From Bradyrhizobium lupini (lineage in GTDB: Bacteria; Pseudomonadota; Alphaproteobacteria; Rhizobiales; Xanthobacteraceae), in NCBI RefSeq assembly GCF_040939785.1, contig NZ_CP162553.1:3410001-3474000 (forward strand): a DNA stretch of 64,000 nt. Reading direction: 5' to 3'. The notes under the pieces are model-generated. The model did no database searches. It was given only the letters and a program-made list of their open reading frames with translations, and had not been told where the DNA came from. A program made the position numbers and the translations under genes. Below, in pieces: positions 49,503-58,859 of this stretch (position 1 is the first letter of the stretch; each line of letters opens with the position of its first letter).

Positions 49503-52241
49503 ATGACAATGCAACAACCGATCCCTGCACCGCCTCCCGACGATACGCCCGCGCCGCAGGCGGAAGCTGCCGCGCGCGTCACGCCGATGATGGAACAGTA
49601 CCTTGAAATCAAGGCGGCACATCAGGGCCTTCTGCTGTTCTACCGGATGGGCGACTTTTACGAGCTGTTCTTCGAGGACGCCGAGATCGCCTCCAGGACA
49701 CTCGGCATCGTCCTGACCAAGCGCGGCAAGCATCAAGGCGCCGATATCCCGATGTGCGGCGTGCCAGTCGAGCGCTCCGAGGACTATTTGCACCGGCTGA
49801 TCACCGCCGGGCACCGGGTCGCGGTGTGCGAGCAGACCGAGGATCCCGCGGCGGCGAAAGCACGCGGCAACAAGAGCGTCGTGCGCCGCGGCGTGGTGCG
49901 CCTGGTCACGCCGGGCACGCTGACCGAGGACACGCTGCTCGACGCGCGCGCCAACAATTACCTGCTGGCGCTCGCGCGCGCGCGCTCATCGGCGGGCGGT
50001 GACCGCTTTGGCCTCGCCTGGATCGACATCTCGACCGCCGAGTTCACGGTGACGGAATGTTCGGGCGGCGAACTCGCCGCCACGCTGGCGCGGATCAATC
50101 CGAACGAGGTGATCGTCACCGACGCGCTCTATAACGACAGCGAGCTCGGACAGACCCTGCGCGAGCTGCCGGCGGTGACGCCGCTGACCCGCGACGTCTT
50201 CGACGGCGCCACTGCCGAGAAGCGGCTGTGCGACTATTTTGCCGTCGCGACCATGGACGGACTGTCCCAGCTCACGCGGCTGGAAGCCACTGCCGCCGCC
50301 GGCGCCGTCACCTATGTTGACCGCACCCAGGTCGGCAAACATCCGCCGCTGTCGCCGCCCGCGCGCGAAGCCTCGGGCGCGACCATGGCGATCGATCCCG
50401 CCACCCGCGCCAATCTCGAACTGACGCGGACACTCGCCGGCGAACGCCGCGGCTCGCTGCTCGACGCGATCGACTGCACGGTGACCTCGGCCGGCTCGCG
50501 CCTGCTGGCGCAGCGGCTTGCCGCGCCGCTGACCGATGCGGCGGCGATTGCGCGGCGGCTCGATGCCGTCGGCAGCTTCGTTGCCGACTCGGCCGCGCGC
50601 GAGGACATCCGCAGCATCCTGCGCGGCGCCCCGGACATGTCGCGGGCGCTGGCCCGTATATCCGTCGGCCGCGGCGGTCCGCGTGACCTCGCCGGCCTGC
50701 GCGATGGCATCATCGCCGCCGACCAGGTGCTGACGCGGCTTGACGAACTCGACCAGCCGCCGCAGGAGATCGCCGTCGTGATGGCGGCGCTGCAAAAGCC
50801 ATCGCGCGAGCTCGCGGCGGAATTCGCCAGGGCGCTCGACGATCAACTGCCGCTGATCAAGCGCGACGGCGGGTTCGTTCGCCAGGGCTATGAGCCTGCG
50901 CTGGACGAAACGCGAAATCTGCGCGACGCCTCGCGCCTGGTGGTGGCCTCGATGCAGGCGCGCTACGCCGACAACACGGGTGTGAAGGGGCTCAAGATCC
51001 GGCACAACAACGTGCTCGGCTATTTTGTCGAGGTCACCGCGCAGCACGGCGACAAGCTGATGTCGGCGCCGCTGAACGCAACCTTCATCCACCGCCAGAC
51101 GCTGGCCGGCCAGGTCCGCTTCACCACCTCGGAGCTCGGGGAGATCGAAGCCAAGATCGCCAATGCCGGCGACCGCGCACTCGGGCTCGAGCTCGAGATT
51201 TTCGAGCGGCTCTGCGCCAAGGCTTTGGCCATCAGCGAGGAACTGCGCGCCGCCGCTCACGCCTTTGCGCTGCTCGACGTCGCGACGTCGCTTGCCAAGC
51301 TGGCGATCGACGAGAACTATGTGCGGCCCGAGGTGGACTCGTCTCTCGGCTTCGCGATCGAGGCGGGCCGCCATCCGGTGGTCGAGCAGGCCTTGAAGCG
51401 CAATGGCCAGCCGTTCATCGCCAATGCCTGCGATCTCTCGCCGGGCCCTGCGCAAAAATCCGGCCAGCTCTGGTTGCTGACCGGTCCGAACATGGCGGGT
51501 AAGTCGACCTTCCTGCGCCAGAACGCGCTGATTGCGTTGCTCGCCCAGATCGGAAGTTTCGTGCCGGCGACACGCGCGCGGATCGGCATCATCGACCGCC
51601 TGTTCTCGCGTGTCGGCGCCGCCGACGATCTCGCCCGCGGCCGTTCCACCTTCATGGTCGAGATGGTCGAGACCGCCGCGATCCTAAACCAGGCCGGCGA
51701 GCGTGCGCTCGTGATCCTTGATGAAATCGGCCGCGGCACTGCGACCTTCGACGGCCTCTCGATCGCCTGGGCCGCAATCGAGCACCTGCACGAGAGCAAC
51801 CGCTGCCGCACGCTGTTCGCGACGCATTACCACGAGCTGACGGCGCTCTCCGCCAAGCTGCCGCGGATGTTCAACGCGACCGTGCGGGTGAAGGAATGGC
51901 AGGGCAATGTCGTGTTCCTGCACGAGGTATTGCCGGGTTCGGCCGACCGCTCTTACGGCATCCAGGTCGCCAAGCTCGCGGGCCTGCCGCCGGCCGTGAT
52001 CACGCGCGCCAAATCGGTGCTGGCGAAGCTGGAAGCCCAGGACCGCGGCCAGACCGCGCGCGCGCTTGCTGACGATCTGCCGCTGTTCGCAGTGCCCTCG
52101 CGCGCCGCCGCAGAAGTCACACCGCCGAGCGAGGCCGAACTGCTGATGGACGCGGTGAAGGCGCTGCATCCGGACGAGATGTCGCCACGCGAAGCGCTCG
52201 ATGCGCTGTATGCGTTGAAGGCCAAGCTGCCGAAGCAGTGA
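49503..52241 (+). CDS. mutS: DNA mismatch repair ATPase MutS
   Basis: A 912-residue mismatch-recognition protein. The N-terminal mismatch-reading motif is in [12 protein letters not shown] (Phe-x-Glu). The ATPase core has GPNMAGKST near residue 660, [12 protein letters not shown] and [10 protein letters not shown]. It binds mispaired or slipped bases and recruits MutL. The start at 49503 matches the family N-terminus. A palindromic repeat follows the gene. Confidence 0.98.
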   Translation: MTMQQPIPAPPPDDTPAPQAEAAARVTPMMEQYLEIKAAHQGLLLFYRMGDFYELFFEDAEIASRTLGIVLTKRGKHQGADIPMCGVPVERSEDYLHRLITAGHRVAVCEQTEDPAAAKARGNKSVVRRGVVRLVTPGTLTEDTLLDARANNYLLALARARSSAGGDRFGLAWIDISTAEFTVTECSGGELAATLARINPNEVIVTDALYNDSELGQTLRELPAVTPLTRDVFDGATAEKRLCDYFAVATMDGLSQLTRLEATAAAGAVTYVDRTQVGKHPPLSPPAREASGATMAIDPATRANLELTRTLAGERRGSLLDAIDCTVTSAGSRLLAQRLAAPLTDAAAIARRLDAVGSFVADSAAREDIRSILRGAPDMSRALARISVGRGGPRDLAGLRDGIIAADQVLTRLDELDQPPQEIAVVMAALQKPSRELAAEFARALDDQLPLIKRDGGFVRQGYEPALDETRNLRDASRLVVASMQARYADNTGVKGLKIRHNNVLGYFVEVTAQHGDKLMSAPLNATFIHRQTLAGQVRFTTSELGEIEAKIANAGDRALGLELEIFERLCAKALAISEELRAAAHAFALLDVATSLAKLAIDENYVRPEVDSSLGFAIEAGRHPVVEQALKRNGQPFIANACDLSPGPAQKSGQLWLLTGPNMAGKSTFLRQNALIALLAQIGSFVPATRARIGIIDRLFSRVGAADDLARGRSTFMVEMVETAAILNQAGERALVILDEIGRGTATFDGLSIAWAAIEHLHESNRCRTLFATHYHELTALSAKLPRMFNATVRVKEWQGNVVFLHEVLPGSADRSYGIQVAKLAGLPPAVITRAKSVLAKLEAQDRGQTARALADDLPLFAVPSRAAAEVTPPSEAELLMDAVKALHPDEMSPREALDALYALKAKLPKQ

Positions 52242-52250
52242 CGGTGCCGC

Positions 52251-52331
52251 AGGGTGGGTTAGCCGAAGGCGTAACCCGCCACCTTTGTCAGCGCGCGAGA
52301 AGTGGCGGGTTACGCTTCGCTAACCCACCCT
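52251..52331. repeat. Palindromic repeat, family C
   Basis: An 81-base inverted repeat has arms AGGGTGGGTTAG and CTAACCCACCCT and inner GCGTAACCCGCCAC. It lies between the convergent mutS and chemoreceptor genes, so it may serve as a two-way terminator. It is related to the copy at 36276-36358. Confidence 0.75.
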
Positions 52332-52344
52332 ATGCTTCTGAACG

Positions 52345-54021
52345 CTACGCCCTCGCCGCGATCGCCGCCGCTTCCGCTGCGGCGCGCTGCATGCTGGTCG
52401 ACATCTCGTTGGTCACCGTGCTCTGCTCTTCGATCGCCGCGGCCGTCGACGTCACATATTCGCTGACGTTGCTGATGGCCGTCTTGATCGAAGCCAGGGC
52501 GGTGACGACGTCTCCAGAGATGCCGTTGAGGCTACCGATCTCAGCGCCGATCTTGTCAGTGGCCTGCTTGGCTTGGTTGGCGAGGCTCTTGACCTCCGAG
52601 GCCACCACCGCAAAGCCCCGACCGGCTTCGCCGGCGCGGGCGGATTCGATGGTGGCGTTAAGTGCCAGGAGGTTGATCTGCCCGGTGATGTTGTTGATGA
52701 GCTCGACGATCCCGCTCATCGCCAGCGCCGCTTCAGTGAGGCGCTGGGCCTGGGCATCAGCGGACGCGACCTGCTCCACCGCGCTCATCGCCGTCTCGCG
52801 CGATTTGGTCATGGCCTCGGAAATCTCCCGCACCGAGGCGTTCAGCTCTTCCGATCCGGCGGCGACCGATTCCATCATGCCGCGGACGCGCTCGTTGCCC
52901 ATGCGGACCAGCACCTGTTTCGTGACGTCGGTCGCATATTTCATGACCTTGAACGGCTTGCCGTTGAGATCCATGATCGGATTGTAGGAGGCCTGGATAT
53001 AGACCTCCCTGCCGCCCTTGCCGATGCGCTTGTATTCGGCCGCCTGATACTGGCCGCGGTTGAGCGCCGCCCAGAACTCGCGATAGCCATTGCCATCGCG
53101 CTCCGAGGGCTCGACAAACATGCTGTGGTGCTTGCCCTTGATCTCAGCCAGCGAATAGCCGAGGGCGCCGAGGAAATTGGCGTTGGCGGCGATGATCGTG
53201 CCGTCCATGTTGAACTCGATCACCGCCTGCGCCTTCTCGATCGCCGAGATCTGGCCCGCAAGGTCGGCATTCTTCAGCTTCTCCGCCGTGACGTCGGTCG
53301 CGAACTTGGCGACGCCGGAGGGCTTGCCGTTCTCATCGAGTAGCGGATTGTAGGAGGCGAGAATCCAGACCTCGCGGCCGCCCTTGCCGATGCGCTTGAA
53401 GTCGCCAGCCTGGTATTCGCCGCGGTTGAGCTTGGCCCAGAACTCGCGATAGGCCGCGCCGTCGCGCTCGGCCTGGGGCATGAAGAGGCTGTGATGCTTG
53501 CCCTGGATCTCGGTCAGCGAATAGCCAAGCGCGTTGCAGAAATTCTCGTTGGCCGTGACGATGGTGCCGTCGAGCTTGAACTCGATCACGGCCTGGGCGC
53601 GGCCGATAGCGGCGATCTTCGAAGAGTCCGTCATGCTCCGGATCTTCTTCTCGGTGATTTCGGTCGCAATCTTGGCGACCATCACCGTCTTGCCGTTGCC
53701 GTCGAGCACCGGATTGTAGGATGCCTCGATCCAGATCTCACGGCCGCCCTTCGCGATCCGCTTGAACTCGCTTGCCTGATACTCGCCGCGGTTCAATTCA
53801 GCCCAGAACGCCTTGTACTCGGCGCCGTCGCGCTGGTCGGCCGGCATGAACATGGCGTGCTTCTTTCCCTTGATTTCGTCGAGGGAATAGCCGAGGGCGT
53901 TCAAGAAATTTTGGTTGGCGGTCAGGATCGTGCCGTCCATGGCAAACTCGATCATGGCCTGCGAGCGGCCGATGGCTGCGAGCTGAGCATCCGCGTCGTT
54001 GCGGGACTTGCGACCAAACAT
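52345..54021 (-). CDS. Soluble triple-PAS chemoreceptor (MCP)
   Basis: A 558-residue cytoplasmic receptor with no membrane helix. It carries three very similar PAS modules of about 122 residues each (for example [18 protein letters not shown] and [15 protein letters not shown]), suggesting internal duplication. A C-terminal MCP signalling domain follows ([25 protein letters not shown]). The PAS modules resemble heme- or flavin-type redox sensors, but the cofactor is not evident. The ATG at 54021 is selected because the first PAS begins soon after. Confidence 0.88.
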   Translation of the reverse strand: MFGRKSRNDADAQLAAIGRSQAMIEFAMDGTILTANQNFLNALGYSLDEIKGKKHAMFMPADQRDGAEYKAFWAELNRGEYQASEFKRIAKGGREIWIEASYNPVLDGNGKTVMVAKIATEITEKKIRSMTDSSKIAAIGRAQAVIEFKLDGTIVTANENFCNALGYSLTEIQGKHHSLFMPQAERDGAAYREFWAKLNRGEYQAGDFKRIGKGGREVWILASYNPLLDENGKPSGVAKFATDVTAEKLKNADLAGQISAIEKAQAVIEFNMDGTIIAANANFLGALGYSLAEIKGKHHSMFVEPSERDGNGYREFWAALNRGQYQAAEYKRIGKGGREVYIQASYNPIMDLNGKPFKVMKYATDVTKQVLVRMGNERVRGMMESVAAGSEELNASVREISEAMTKSRETAMSAVEQVASADAQAQRLTEAALAMSGIVELINNITGQINLLALNATIESARAGEAGRGFAVVASEVKSLANQAKQATDKIGAEIGSLNGISGDVVTALASIKTAISNVSEYVTSTAAAIEEQSTVTNEMSTSMQRAAAEAAAIAARA

Positions 54022-54247
54022 CAGTGAATCTCCGAAATCATGAAATTGCGTGACGGGATCAGGGGACGTGACGGCGCGGCACACGCGCCGAATTCCAATC
54101 GAAACTTCCGCCGGTAAAACTCGCATTGCGAAGACCGAGGCGGGTATGCAGAATAATTCAGTACCCATAAGACTCGAATAAAGTGCTAACGAATTCTGCG
54201 AAAGGCGATGGCCGACAAAGCAGCCTAAAGCTGCACGACGGCGCGCC

Positions 54248-54370
54248 TTACACGCTGCTCGGTCGGCGCTGCGACTTGAAATGGCCTTGGTCCTTCAGGA
54301 GTTTGAAGGAAAGCGTCTCGTGACCGGTCATGGCGAGTTTGCTACGGAAGTATCCGACGCCGTGCCGCAT
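54248..54370 (-). CDS. Small ORF, 40 residues
   Basis: A 40-residue reading frame starts ten bases after the stop of the membrane-protein gene at 54381. It begins [20 protein letters not shown] and is basic, with GC-rich third codon positions like real genes here. No family is recognised. The opposite-strand frame has poorer codon use. It is uncertain whether it is translated. Confidence 0.35.
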   Translation of the reverse strand: MRHGVGYFRSKLAMTGHETLSFKLLKDQGHFKSQRRPSSV

Positions 54371-54380
54371 GGCCGTAGTG

Positions 54381-55190
54381 TCACGGTACTTGTCGCGCCT
54401 TGTGCTGCGTACGCCGCCCGATCCCCCACAGCGTCAGATTCCAAACGATGCACGTGGCGAGAGCAAGCCCAAGACCGACGGCGGAGTCGAACCACGCCAC
54501 CGCCCCGTGCAACACCGCGATCGCCATTCCGAATCCGAGTAGGCCCCAGGCCGAATTGGCCAGCACCGCGGCGGTCGGCGGACCGCCGATGCGCGGATGC
54601 AGGATCACCATGATGCTGGAGAACACCACCGGGTACAGCGCGATGATGCCGCTAATCCGGGGGCCGACCCAGCCCGACGTCGAGACGACGATGGCAACCA
54701 GGGTCGCGACCAGCGCCGCCCGCATCAGAACGTCGTACCAGCGCCGCGTCACCAGCGGCATCTTCACGTGGCGATAGCCCGCGAGCAGCGGAATACAGAT
54801 GCCGAACGCGATCAGATTGGCGGCGAGCCCGGCGGTGAGCGGCCAGTCGAACTGCTTGATGATCGAGGCGAACACGATCCAGACCGCGACCGCGCTTCCG
54901 CAACTCACCAGAAGGCTGCGCCGCTGCGCCAGCACCACATAGGTGAGACACATGAAGATCGTCGCGGCATTGACCGGCAAGCTCGACAGCGCGCCCTGCG
55001 CGATGAAGGCGGCATCGTGGTCGAGCGCGAGGAAGACGTAGGATGGCCCGGCCGAAACCGGCAAGGTCGCGACCAGCGCGCCGATCACCGGCCCTGAGCG
55101 CTCGGTGATGATCGACGCCGTCACGACGAACGCCGCCGCAACCATCATGCGCAGAACGAGGATGAGGATGAAGTGGAGCTCGGGGGACAT
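54381..55190 (-). CDS. Hypothetical membrane protein, about eight helices
   Basis: A 269-residue hydrophobic protein without a recognised family. Helices include LRMMVAAAFVVTASII and AAVLANSAWGLLGFGMAIAV; GPRISGIIALYPVVFSSI is near the C-terminal half. The start at 55190 fits because a helix begins immediately. The architecture suggests a transporter or permease-like function, but no substrate can be assigned. Confidence 0.65.
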   Translation of the reverse strand: MSPELHFILILVLRMMVAAAFVVTASIITERSGPVIGALVATLPVSAGPSYVFLALDHDAAFIAQGALSSLPVNAATIFMCLTYVVLAQRRSLLVSCGSAVAVWIVFASIIKQFDWPLTAGLAANLIAFGICIPLLAGYRHVKMPLVTRRWYDVLMRAALVATLVAIVVSTSGWVGPRISGIIALYPVVFSSIMVILHPRIGGPPTAAVLANSAWGLLGFGMAIAVLHGAVAWFDSAVGLGLALATCIVWNLTLWGIGRRTQHKARQVP

Positions 55191-55200
55191 TTTTTTCTTT

Positions 55201-55228
55201 TGTCGTCCCGGGCTTCGCCGAGACGACA
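55201..55228. repeat. Mini palindrome between OsmC and membrane-protein genes
   Basis: TGTCGTC and GACGACA arms flank CCGGGCTTCGCCGA. It resembles the outer ends of family A elements and may be a degenerate copy acting as a terminator. Confidence 0.4.
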
Positions 55229-55257
55229 CGAATTGTTGGGCGAGCGGCCTTCGCTCG

Positions 55258-55767
55258 CTACATCCGCTGCATCGACACCGAGACCTTCGGGCCGTTCTTG
55301 ATGGTCTGATAGACCACGCAGTAGCGCTCGGTGAGCTTGAGCAGCAGGTCGAGCTTGTCTTGCGGCGCATCAGTATCGACGTCGAAGCGCAGACGTATCT
55401 CGGCGAAGCCGACCGGCGTCTCCTTGTCGACGCCGAGCGTGCCGCGGAAATCGAGATCGCCCTCGGCGTAGACGTTGCCGGTCTTCAAGGGCACCTCGAT
55501 CGCGGTCGCGACCGATTTCAGCGTGACGCCGGCGCAGGCGACCAGCGCCTCGAGCAGCATGTCGCCCGAGCAGAGCTCCAGGCCGGAGCCGCCAGTCGCG
55601 GGATGCAGGCCGGCCATCGCGATGGCGCGGCCGGTCTCGACCTTGCAGGCGATGCCCTCGCTGTCGGTCGAGCCCTTGGCCTTCAACGTGATCATCGCGG
55701 TCTTGGGGTCGGTCTTGTAGCGCTCCTTGATCGGGGCCTGCATCTGGCGCAGTGCTGCGGCGTCCAT
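55258..55767 (-). CDS. OsmC family protein
   Basis: A 169-residue OsmC/Ohr-fold protein. The two redox cysteines lie in LVACAGVTLKS and TERYCVVYQT. Family members reduce organic hydroperoxides. It differs from Ohr proper, so it is called only at the OsmC level. It is transcribed toward the membrane-protein gene and away from the ABC transporter gene behind it. Confidence 0.83.
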   Translation of the reverse strand: MDAAALRQMQAPIKERYKTDPKTAMITLKAKGSTDSEGIACKVETGRAIAMAGLHPATGGSGLELCSGDMLLEALVACAGVTLKSVATAIEVPLKTGNVYAEGDLDFRGTLGVDKETPVGFAEIRLRFDVDTDAPQDKLDLLLKLTERYCVVYQTIKNGPKVSVSMQRM

Positions 55768-55836
55768 TTTGTCTCTCCCGGGAAAATCGTCTCTACGAAG
55801 TACCGGCTTGCGATGTACCGGCTCGGAGCGAAATTG

Positions 55837-56622
55837 TCACCACCACATGGCCTGACCGGGACCCTGGGTTGCGTCACGGTCGGGCACGTTGCGGTCGAGC
55901 GAACGGTCGAGTGACGTCAGCACACTTCGCTTGAAATTCTCGAACAGCGGCGAATTGCGGTCGCGTGGCCTGCCCAGGTTGATCTCGATCTGGTCGAACA
56001 GCCGGCCCGGCCGCGGCCGCATCACCAGCACGCGGTCAGCCAGCACCACGGCCTCGTCGACGTCATGGGTGACGAGGATGAGCGTCGGCCGCGTGTCGGC
56101 CCAGAGATCGAGCAGATGATCCTGGAGGTCCCTGCGGGTGAAGGCATCGAGCGCCGAGAACGGTTCGTCGAGCAAGAGCACCTCGGGCTGCGGCACCAGT
56201 GCGCGGGCAATCGCGACGCGCTGTGCCTGCCCGCCCGAGAGCTCGCGCGGCCAGGCCTGCGCTTTCTCGGCGAGCCCGACACGCTCGAGCGCACGCGCCA
56301 CCTTTTCACGCCGCTCGGTGGCGGGCCCATCGGCAAGACCAAAGCCGATATTGTCGGCGACGCTGAGCCAGGGCAGCAGCCGCGGCTCCTGGAAGATGAT
56401 GCCGATCTTGGCATGCGGCGAGGCGATCGCCTCGTTGTCGAGCGTCACCGTGCCCGAGCTTGCGCGGTCGAGGCCCGCGATGGCGCGCAGCAGCGTGGAC
56501 TTGCCGCAGCCCGAGCCGCCAATGATGGCGACGATCTCGCCTTGCCTGATCTCGGCCGAAAAGCGCGCCAGCGCCTGCACGCCGTTGGGATAGGTCTTGC
56601 TGACCCGGTCGAGCGCCAGCAT
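55837..56622 (-). CDS. ABC transporter ATP-binding protein, sulfonate/nitrate type
   Basis: A 261-residue ATPase of the SsuB/TauB/NrtD group. Walker A is GGSGCGKST, the signature LSGGQAQR and Walker B VLLLDEPFSALD, and an H-loop follows (LVTHDVDEA). It powers the permease encoded four bases upstream. Together with the binding protein it forms a complete importer, probably for an aliphatic sulfonate or similar sulfur compound. Confidence 0.9.
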   Translation of the reverse strand: MLALDRVSKTYPNGVQALARFSAEIRQGEIVAIIGGSGCGKSTLLRAIAGLDRASSGTVTLDNEAIASPHAKIGIIFQEPRLLPWLSVADNIGFGLADGPATERREKVARALERVGLAEKAQAWPRELSGGQAQRVAIARALVPQPEVLLLDEPFSALDAFTRRDLQDHLLDLWADTRPTLILVTHDVDEAVVLADRVLVMRPRPGRLFDQIEINLGRPRDRNSPLFENFKRSVLTSLDRSLDRNVPDRDATQGPGQAMWW

Positions 56623-56626
56623 CGCC

Positions 56627-57469
56627 TTATGCTCCCGTCGTACGCCCGAAGGCGTCCTGCCAGCGCAGGAAGGGCGCAGCCGCGATCTCGATCAGCCAAT
56701 CCGTGAGCTTGCCGAGGATCGCGAAGATCACGATGGCGGCGAGGATCTGCGCGGGCTTGCCGAGCTGCTGGCCGTCGAGCAGGAGATAGCCGAGGCCTTC
56801 GGACGCGCCGATCAGCTCGGCCGCCACCACGAACATCCAGCCCAGACCAAGACCGACGCGCAAGGACACGACATAGGCCGGCAGCACCGCGGGCAGCAGG
56901 ATACGGCGGATCATGGCAGGCCCGGAGAGACGGAATGTGCGACCGACCTCGACGATCTTGCGATCGACGATGAGGATCGCGCCCATCACGCCGAGATAGA
57001 CCGGAAAGAACACGCCGACCGCGATCAGCGCGATCTTCGAGGTCTCGAAAATGCCGAGCCAGAGGATGAACAGCGGCACCCAGGCCAGCGACGGGATCGC
57101 GCGCAGCGCTTGCACGGTCGGGTCGAGCAGCCGCCGCGCCAGCGACCAATAGCCGGATATGGCGCCGAGCAAGGTGCCCGCGACCACCCCGAACGCGAAG
57201 CCGAGGCCGACACGCCACAGCGTTGCGGCGATGTGACGGAACAGTTCGCCGGAGCGTGCAAGATCAACGACGGTGGCGAACACGCGCGAGGGCGGCGGCA
57301 CCAGCCGGCCGTTGGACCAGCCGGACCAGACCACGAGTTCCCAGCCAAGCGCGAGGGTCAGTGGCAACAGCAATCCCAGCGTCGGCCCCGCATAGCGCGA
57401 CAGCCGCGAGGGCGCGGCGCTCTCGGCCGGTTCCGTAGTCTGTTGCAGCACTGGCGCGTCAGAGATCAT
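56627..57469 (-). CDS. ABC transporter permease, sulfonate/nitrate type
   Basis: A 280-residue permease with six predicted helices. The cytoplasmic coupling loop ELIGASEGLGYLL carries the EAA-type motif of the SsuC/TauC family. The ATG at 57469 is chosen over a longer frame. It lies between the ATPase and, across a palindromic repeat, the binding protein. The substrate is inferred only from family similarity. Confidence 0.9.
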   Translation of the reverse strand: MISDAPVLQQTTEPAESAAPSRLSRYAGPTLGLLLPLTLALGWELVVWSGWSNGRLVPPPSRVFATVVDLARSGELFRHIAATLWRVGLGFAFGVVAGTLLGAISGYWSLARRLLDPTVQALRAIPSLAWVPLFILWLGIFETSKIALIAVGVFFPVYLGVMGAILIVDRKIVEVGRTFRLSGPAMIRRILLPAVLPAYVVSLRVGLGLGWMFVVAAELIGASEGLGYLLLDGQQLGKPAQILAAIVIFAILGKLTDWLIEIAAAPFLRWQDAFGRTTGA

Positions 57470-57524
57470 GGCCGGTAGGAAGCGCGTCTTGTGCGGGATT
57501 GCAAGGGCGCGCGGCATTCTCGGC

Positions 57525-57676
57525 GTCGTCCCGGACAAGCGCAGCGAAGCCGAGCGCAGATCCGGGACCCATAACCACGGGAAGGCGTGGCTACGGGGGC
57601 TTGGAGTTGCCCCTTTGGCGCCAAACCACTTCCTGTGGTTATGGGTCCCGGGCTCGCTTCGCGCCCCGGGACGACG
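57525..57676. repeat. Palindromic repeat, family A
   Basis: An interrupted 152-base inverted repeat begins GTCGTCCCGGACAAGCGCAG, with inner GGGACCCATAACCAC and GTGGTTATGGGTCCC. It is very similar to 5948-6087. It sits between the binding protein and permease genes of the sulfonate-type operon, where its hairpin could lower expression of the downstream genes. Confidence 0.75.
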
Positions 57677-57700
57677 ACCGAGTTTGCCGCCCGCCTGCCT

Positions 57701-58672
57701 TTAATTCGTCGGCAGCGGCACCTGATCGTCGATCAGCCCATCCAGCGTCGCCTTCACGTCGACCTTGGCGTCGACGACGCCGGCCTGTTGCAGGGCGAGG
57801 CCCGCGGCGAGGATCGATTCGCGCTGGGGCGCGCCGATGCGGCTGTGGGTCAGCTCGGTGCGCTCCTTGAGTTGCTTATCGACGACAGGCTCCGGCAGCT
57901 TGGTCACGGCGATGAAGGTCTTCTTGAGCTCGTCGTAATTCGCGAGCGAATATTTGCGCGCTTCTTCGTACACCGCGAGCACGCGGCGGGCGGCGTCCGG
58001 ATAGTCTTTCAAAAACTGCTCGCGCACATTGAGGATGCCCCAAGTGTTGGCGTCGGCCTTGCGATAGAACAGTTTCGCGCCGTCCTCGACCTCGGCCTGC
58101 GCCATCATCGGATCGAGCCCGGCCCACGCATCGACGTCGCCGCGGATCAGCGCGGTCTTGCCGTCGGCGTGCTGGAGCAGCACCGGCGTGATGTCCTTTT
58201 CGGTGAGACCTGCGCCAAGCAATGCGCGCACCAGGAAGATGTGCGGATCGGTGCCGCGCGTCACCGCGACCCGCTTGCCCTTGAGATCGGCGACACTAGC
58301 AATCTTGGAATCCTTTGATGTCACCAACGCCGTCCATTCGGGACGCGAATAGACGTAGATCGACTTGATCGGGTTGCCGTTGATACGCGCGACCAGCGCC
58401 GCCGAGCCCGCGGTCGAGCCGAAGTCGATCGAGCCCGCATTGAGGAATTCGAGCGCCTTGTTGGAGCCGGCCGACTGCACCCAGGTGACGGTGATGCCGT
58501 CCTTGGCGAACTCCTTTTCCAGGAGCCCCTTCTGCTTCAGGACCATCGACACCGGATTATAGGTCGCCCAGTCGATACGGATTTCCTTGAGCGGATCCGC
58601 CGCCCGCGCCGCGGGGGACATGGCAAGAGCGACCGCTCCCGCCAACAGTATGCGTCGTGTAATCCTGGTCAT
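57701..58672 (-). CDS. Aliphatic-sulfonate-type ABC transporter substrate-binding protein
   Basis: A 323-residue periplasmic protein with a Sec signal (ILLAGAVALAMSPAARA) and the SsuA-like core IRIDWATYNPVSMVLKQ and GSIDFGSTAGSAALVA. It binds a sulfonate or related anion for the permease and ATPase encoded downstream. The ATG at 58672 gives the complete signal peptide. Sulfonate specificity is a family inference; no monooxygenase such as SsuD is adjacent. Confidence 0.88.
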   Translation of the reverse strand: MTRITRRILLAGAVALAMSPAARAADPLKEIRIDWATYNPVSMVLKQKGLLEKEFAKDGITVTWVQSAGSNKALEFLNAGSIDFGSTAGSAALVARINGNPIKSIYVYSRPEWTALVTSKDSKIASVADLKGKRVAVTRGTDPHIFLVRALLGAGLTEKDITPVLLQHADGKTALIRGDVDAWAGLDPMMAQAEVEDGAKLFYRKADANTWGILNVREQFLKDYPDAARRVLAVYEEARKYSLANYDELKKTFIAVTKLPEPVVDKQLKERTELTHSRIGAPQRESILAAGLALQQAGVVDAKVDVKATLDGLIDDQVPLPTN

Positions 58673-58691
58673 GCCCGACCTCCTCAAAACT

Positions 58692-58708
58692 TCATTGTTT
58701 TTCAATGA
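58692..58708. promoter_or_regulatory. Small inverted repeat upstream of the sulfonate-binding gene
   Basis: TCATTG and CAATGA flank five T. It lies 20 bases from the start of the binding-protein gene, followed on the given strand by the palindrome TAGATCTA. It may be an operator or part of the promoter; no regulator is encoded beside it. Confidence 0.3.
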
Positions 58709-58859
58709 GTTAGATCTAGAAATCAACGAGAAAATCCATCCCTCGAAAGCGCGCCGGCTGAGAACAGCTTTGCCCAAAGCCGCACCTTTCCAGCATGGAA
58801 CGACTATTGCGAGAGAATGGCGGGTGACAGCGCCGGCCGCCTCTTATATCCGGTGAGAC

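Noticed and set aside
54281..54613. A 110-codon frame on the plus strand over the end of the membrane-protein gene
   Set aside because: Poor codon use, and the C-terminal half is the antisense of the membrane protein.
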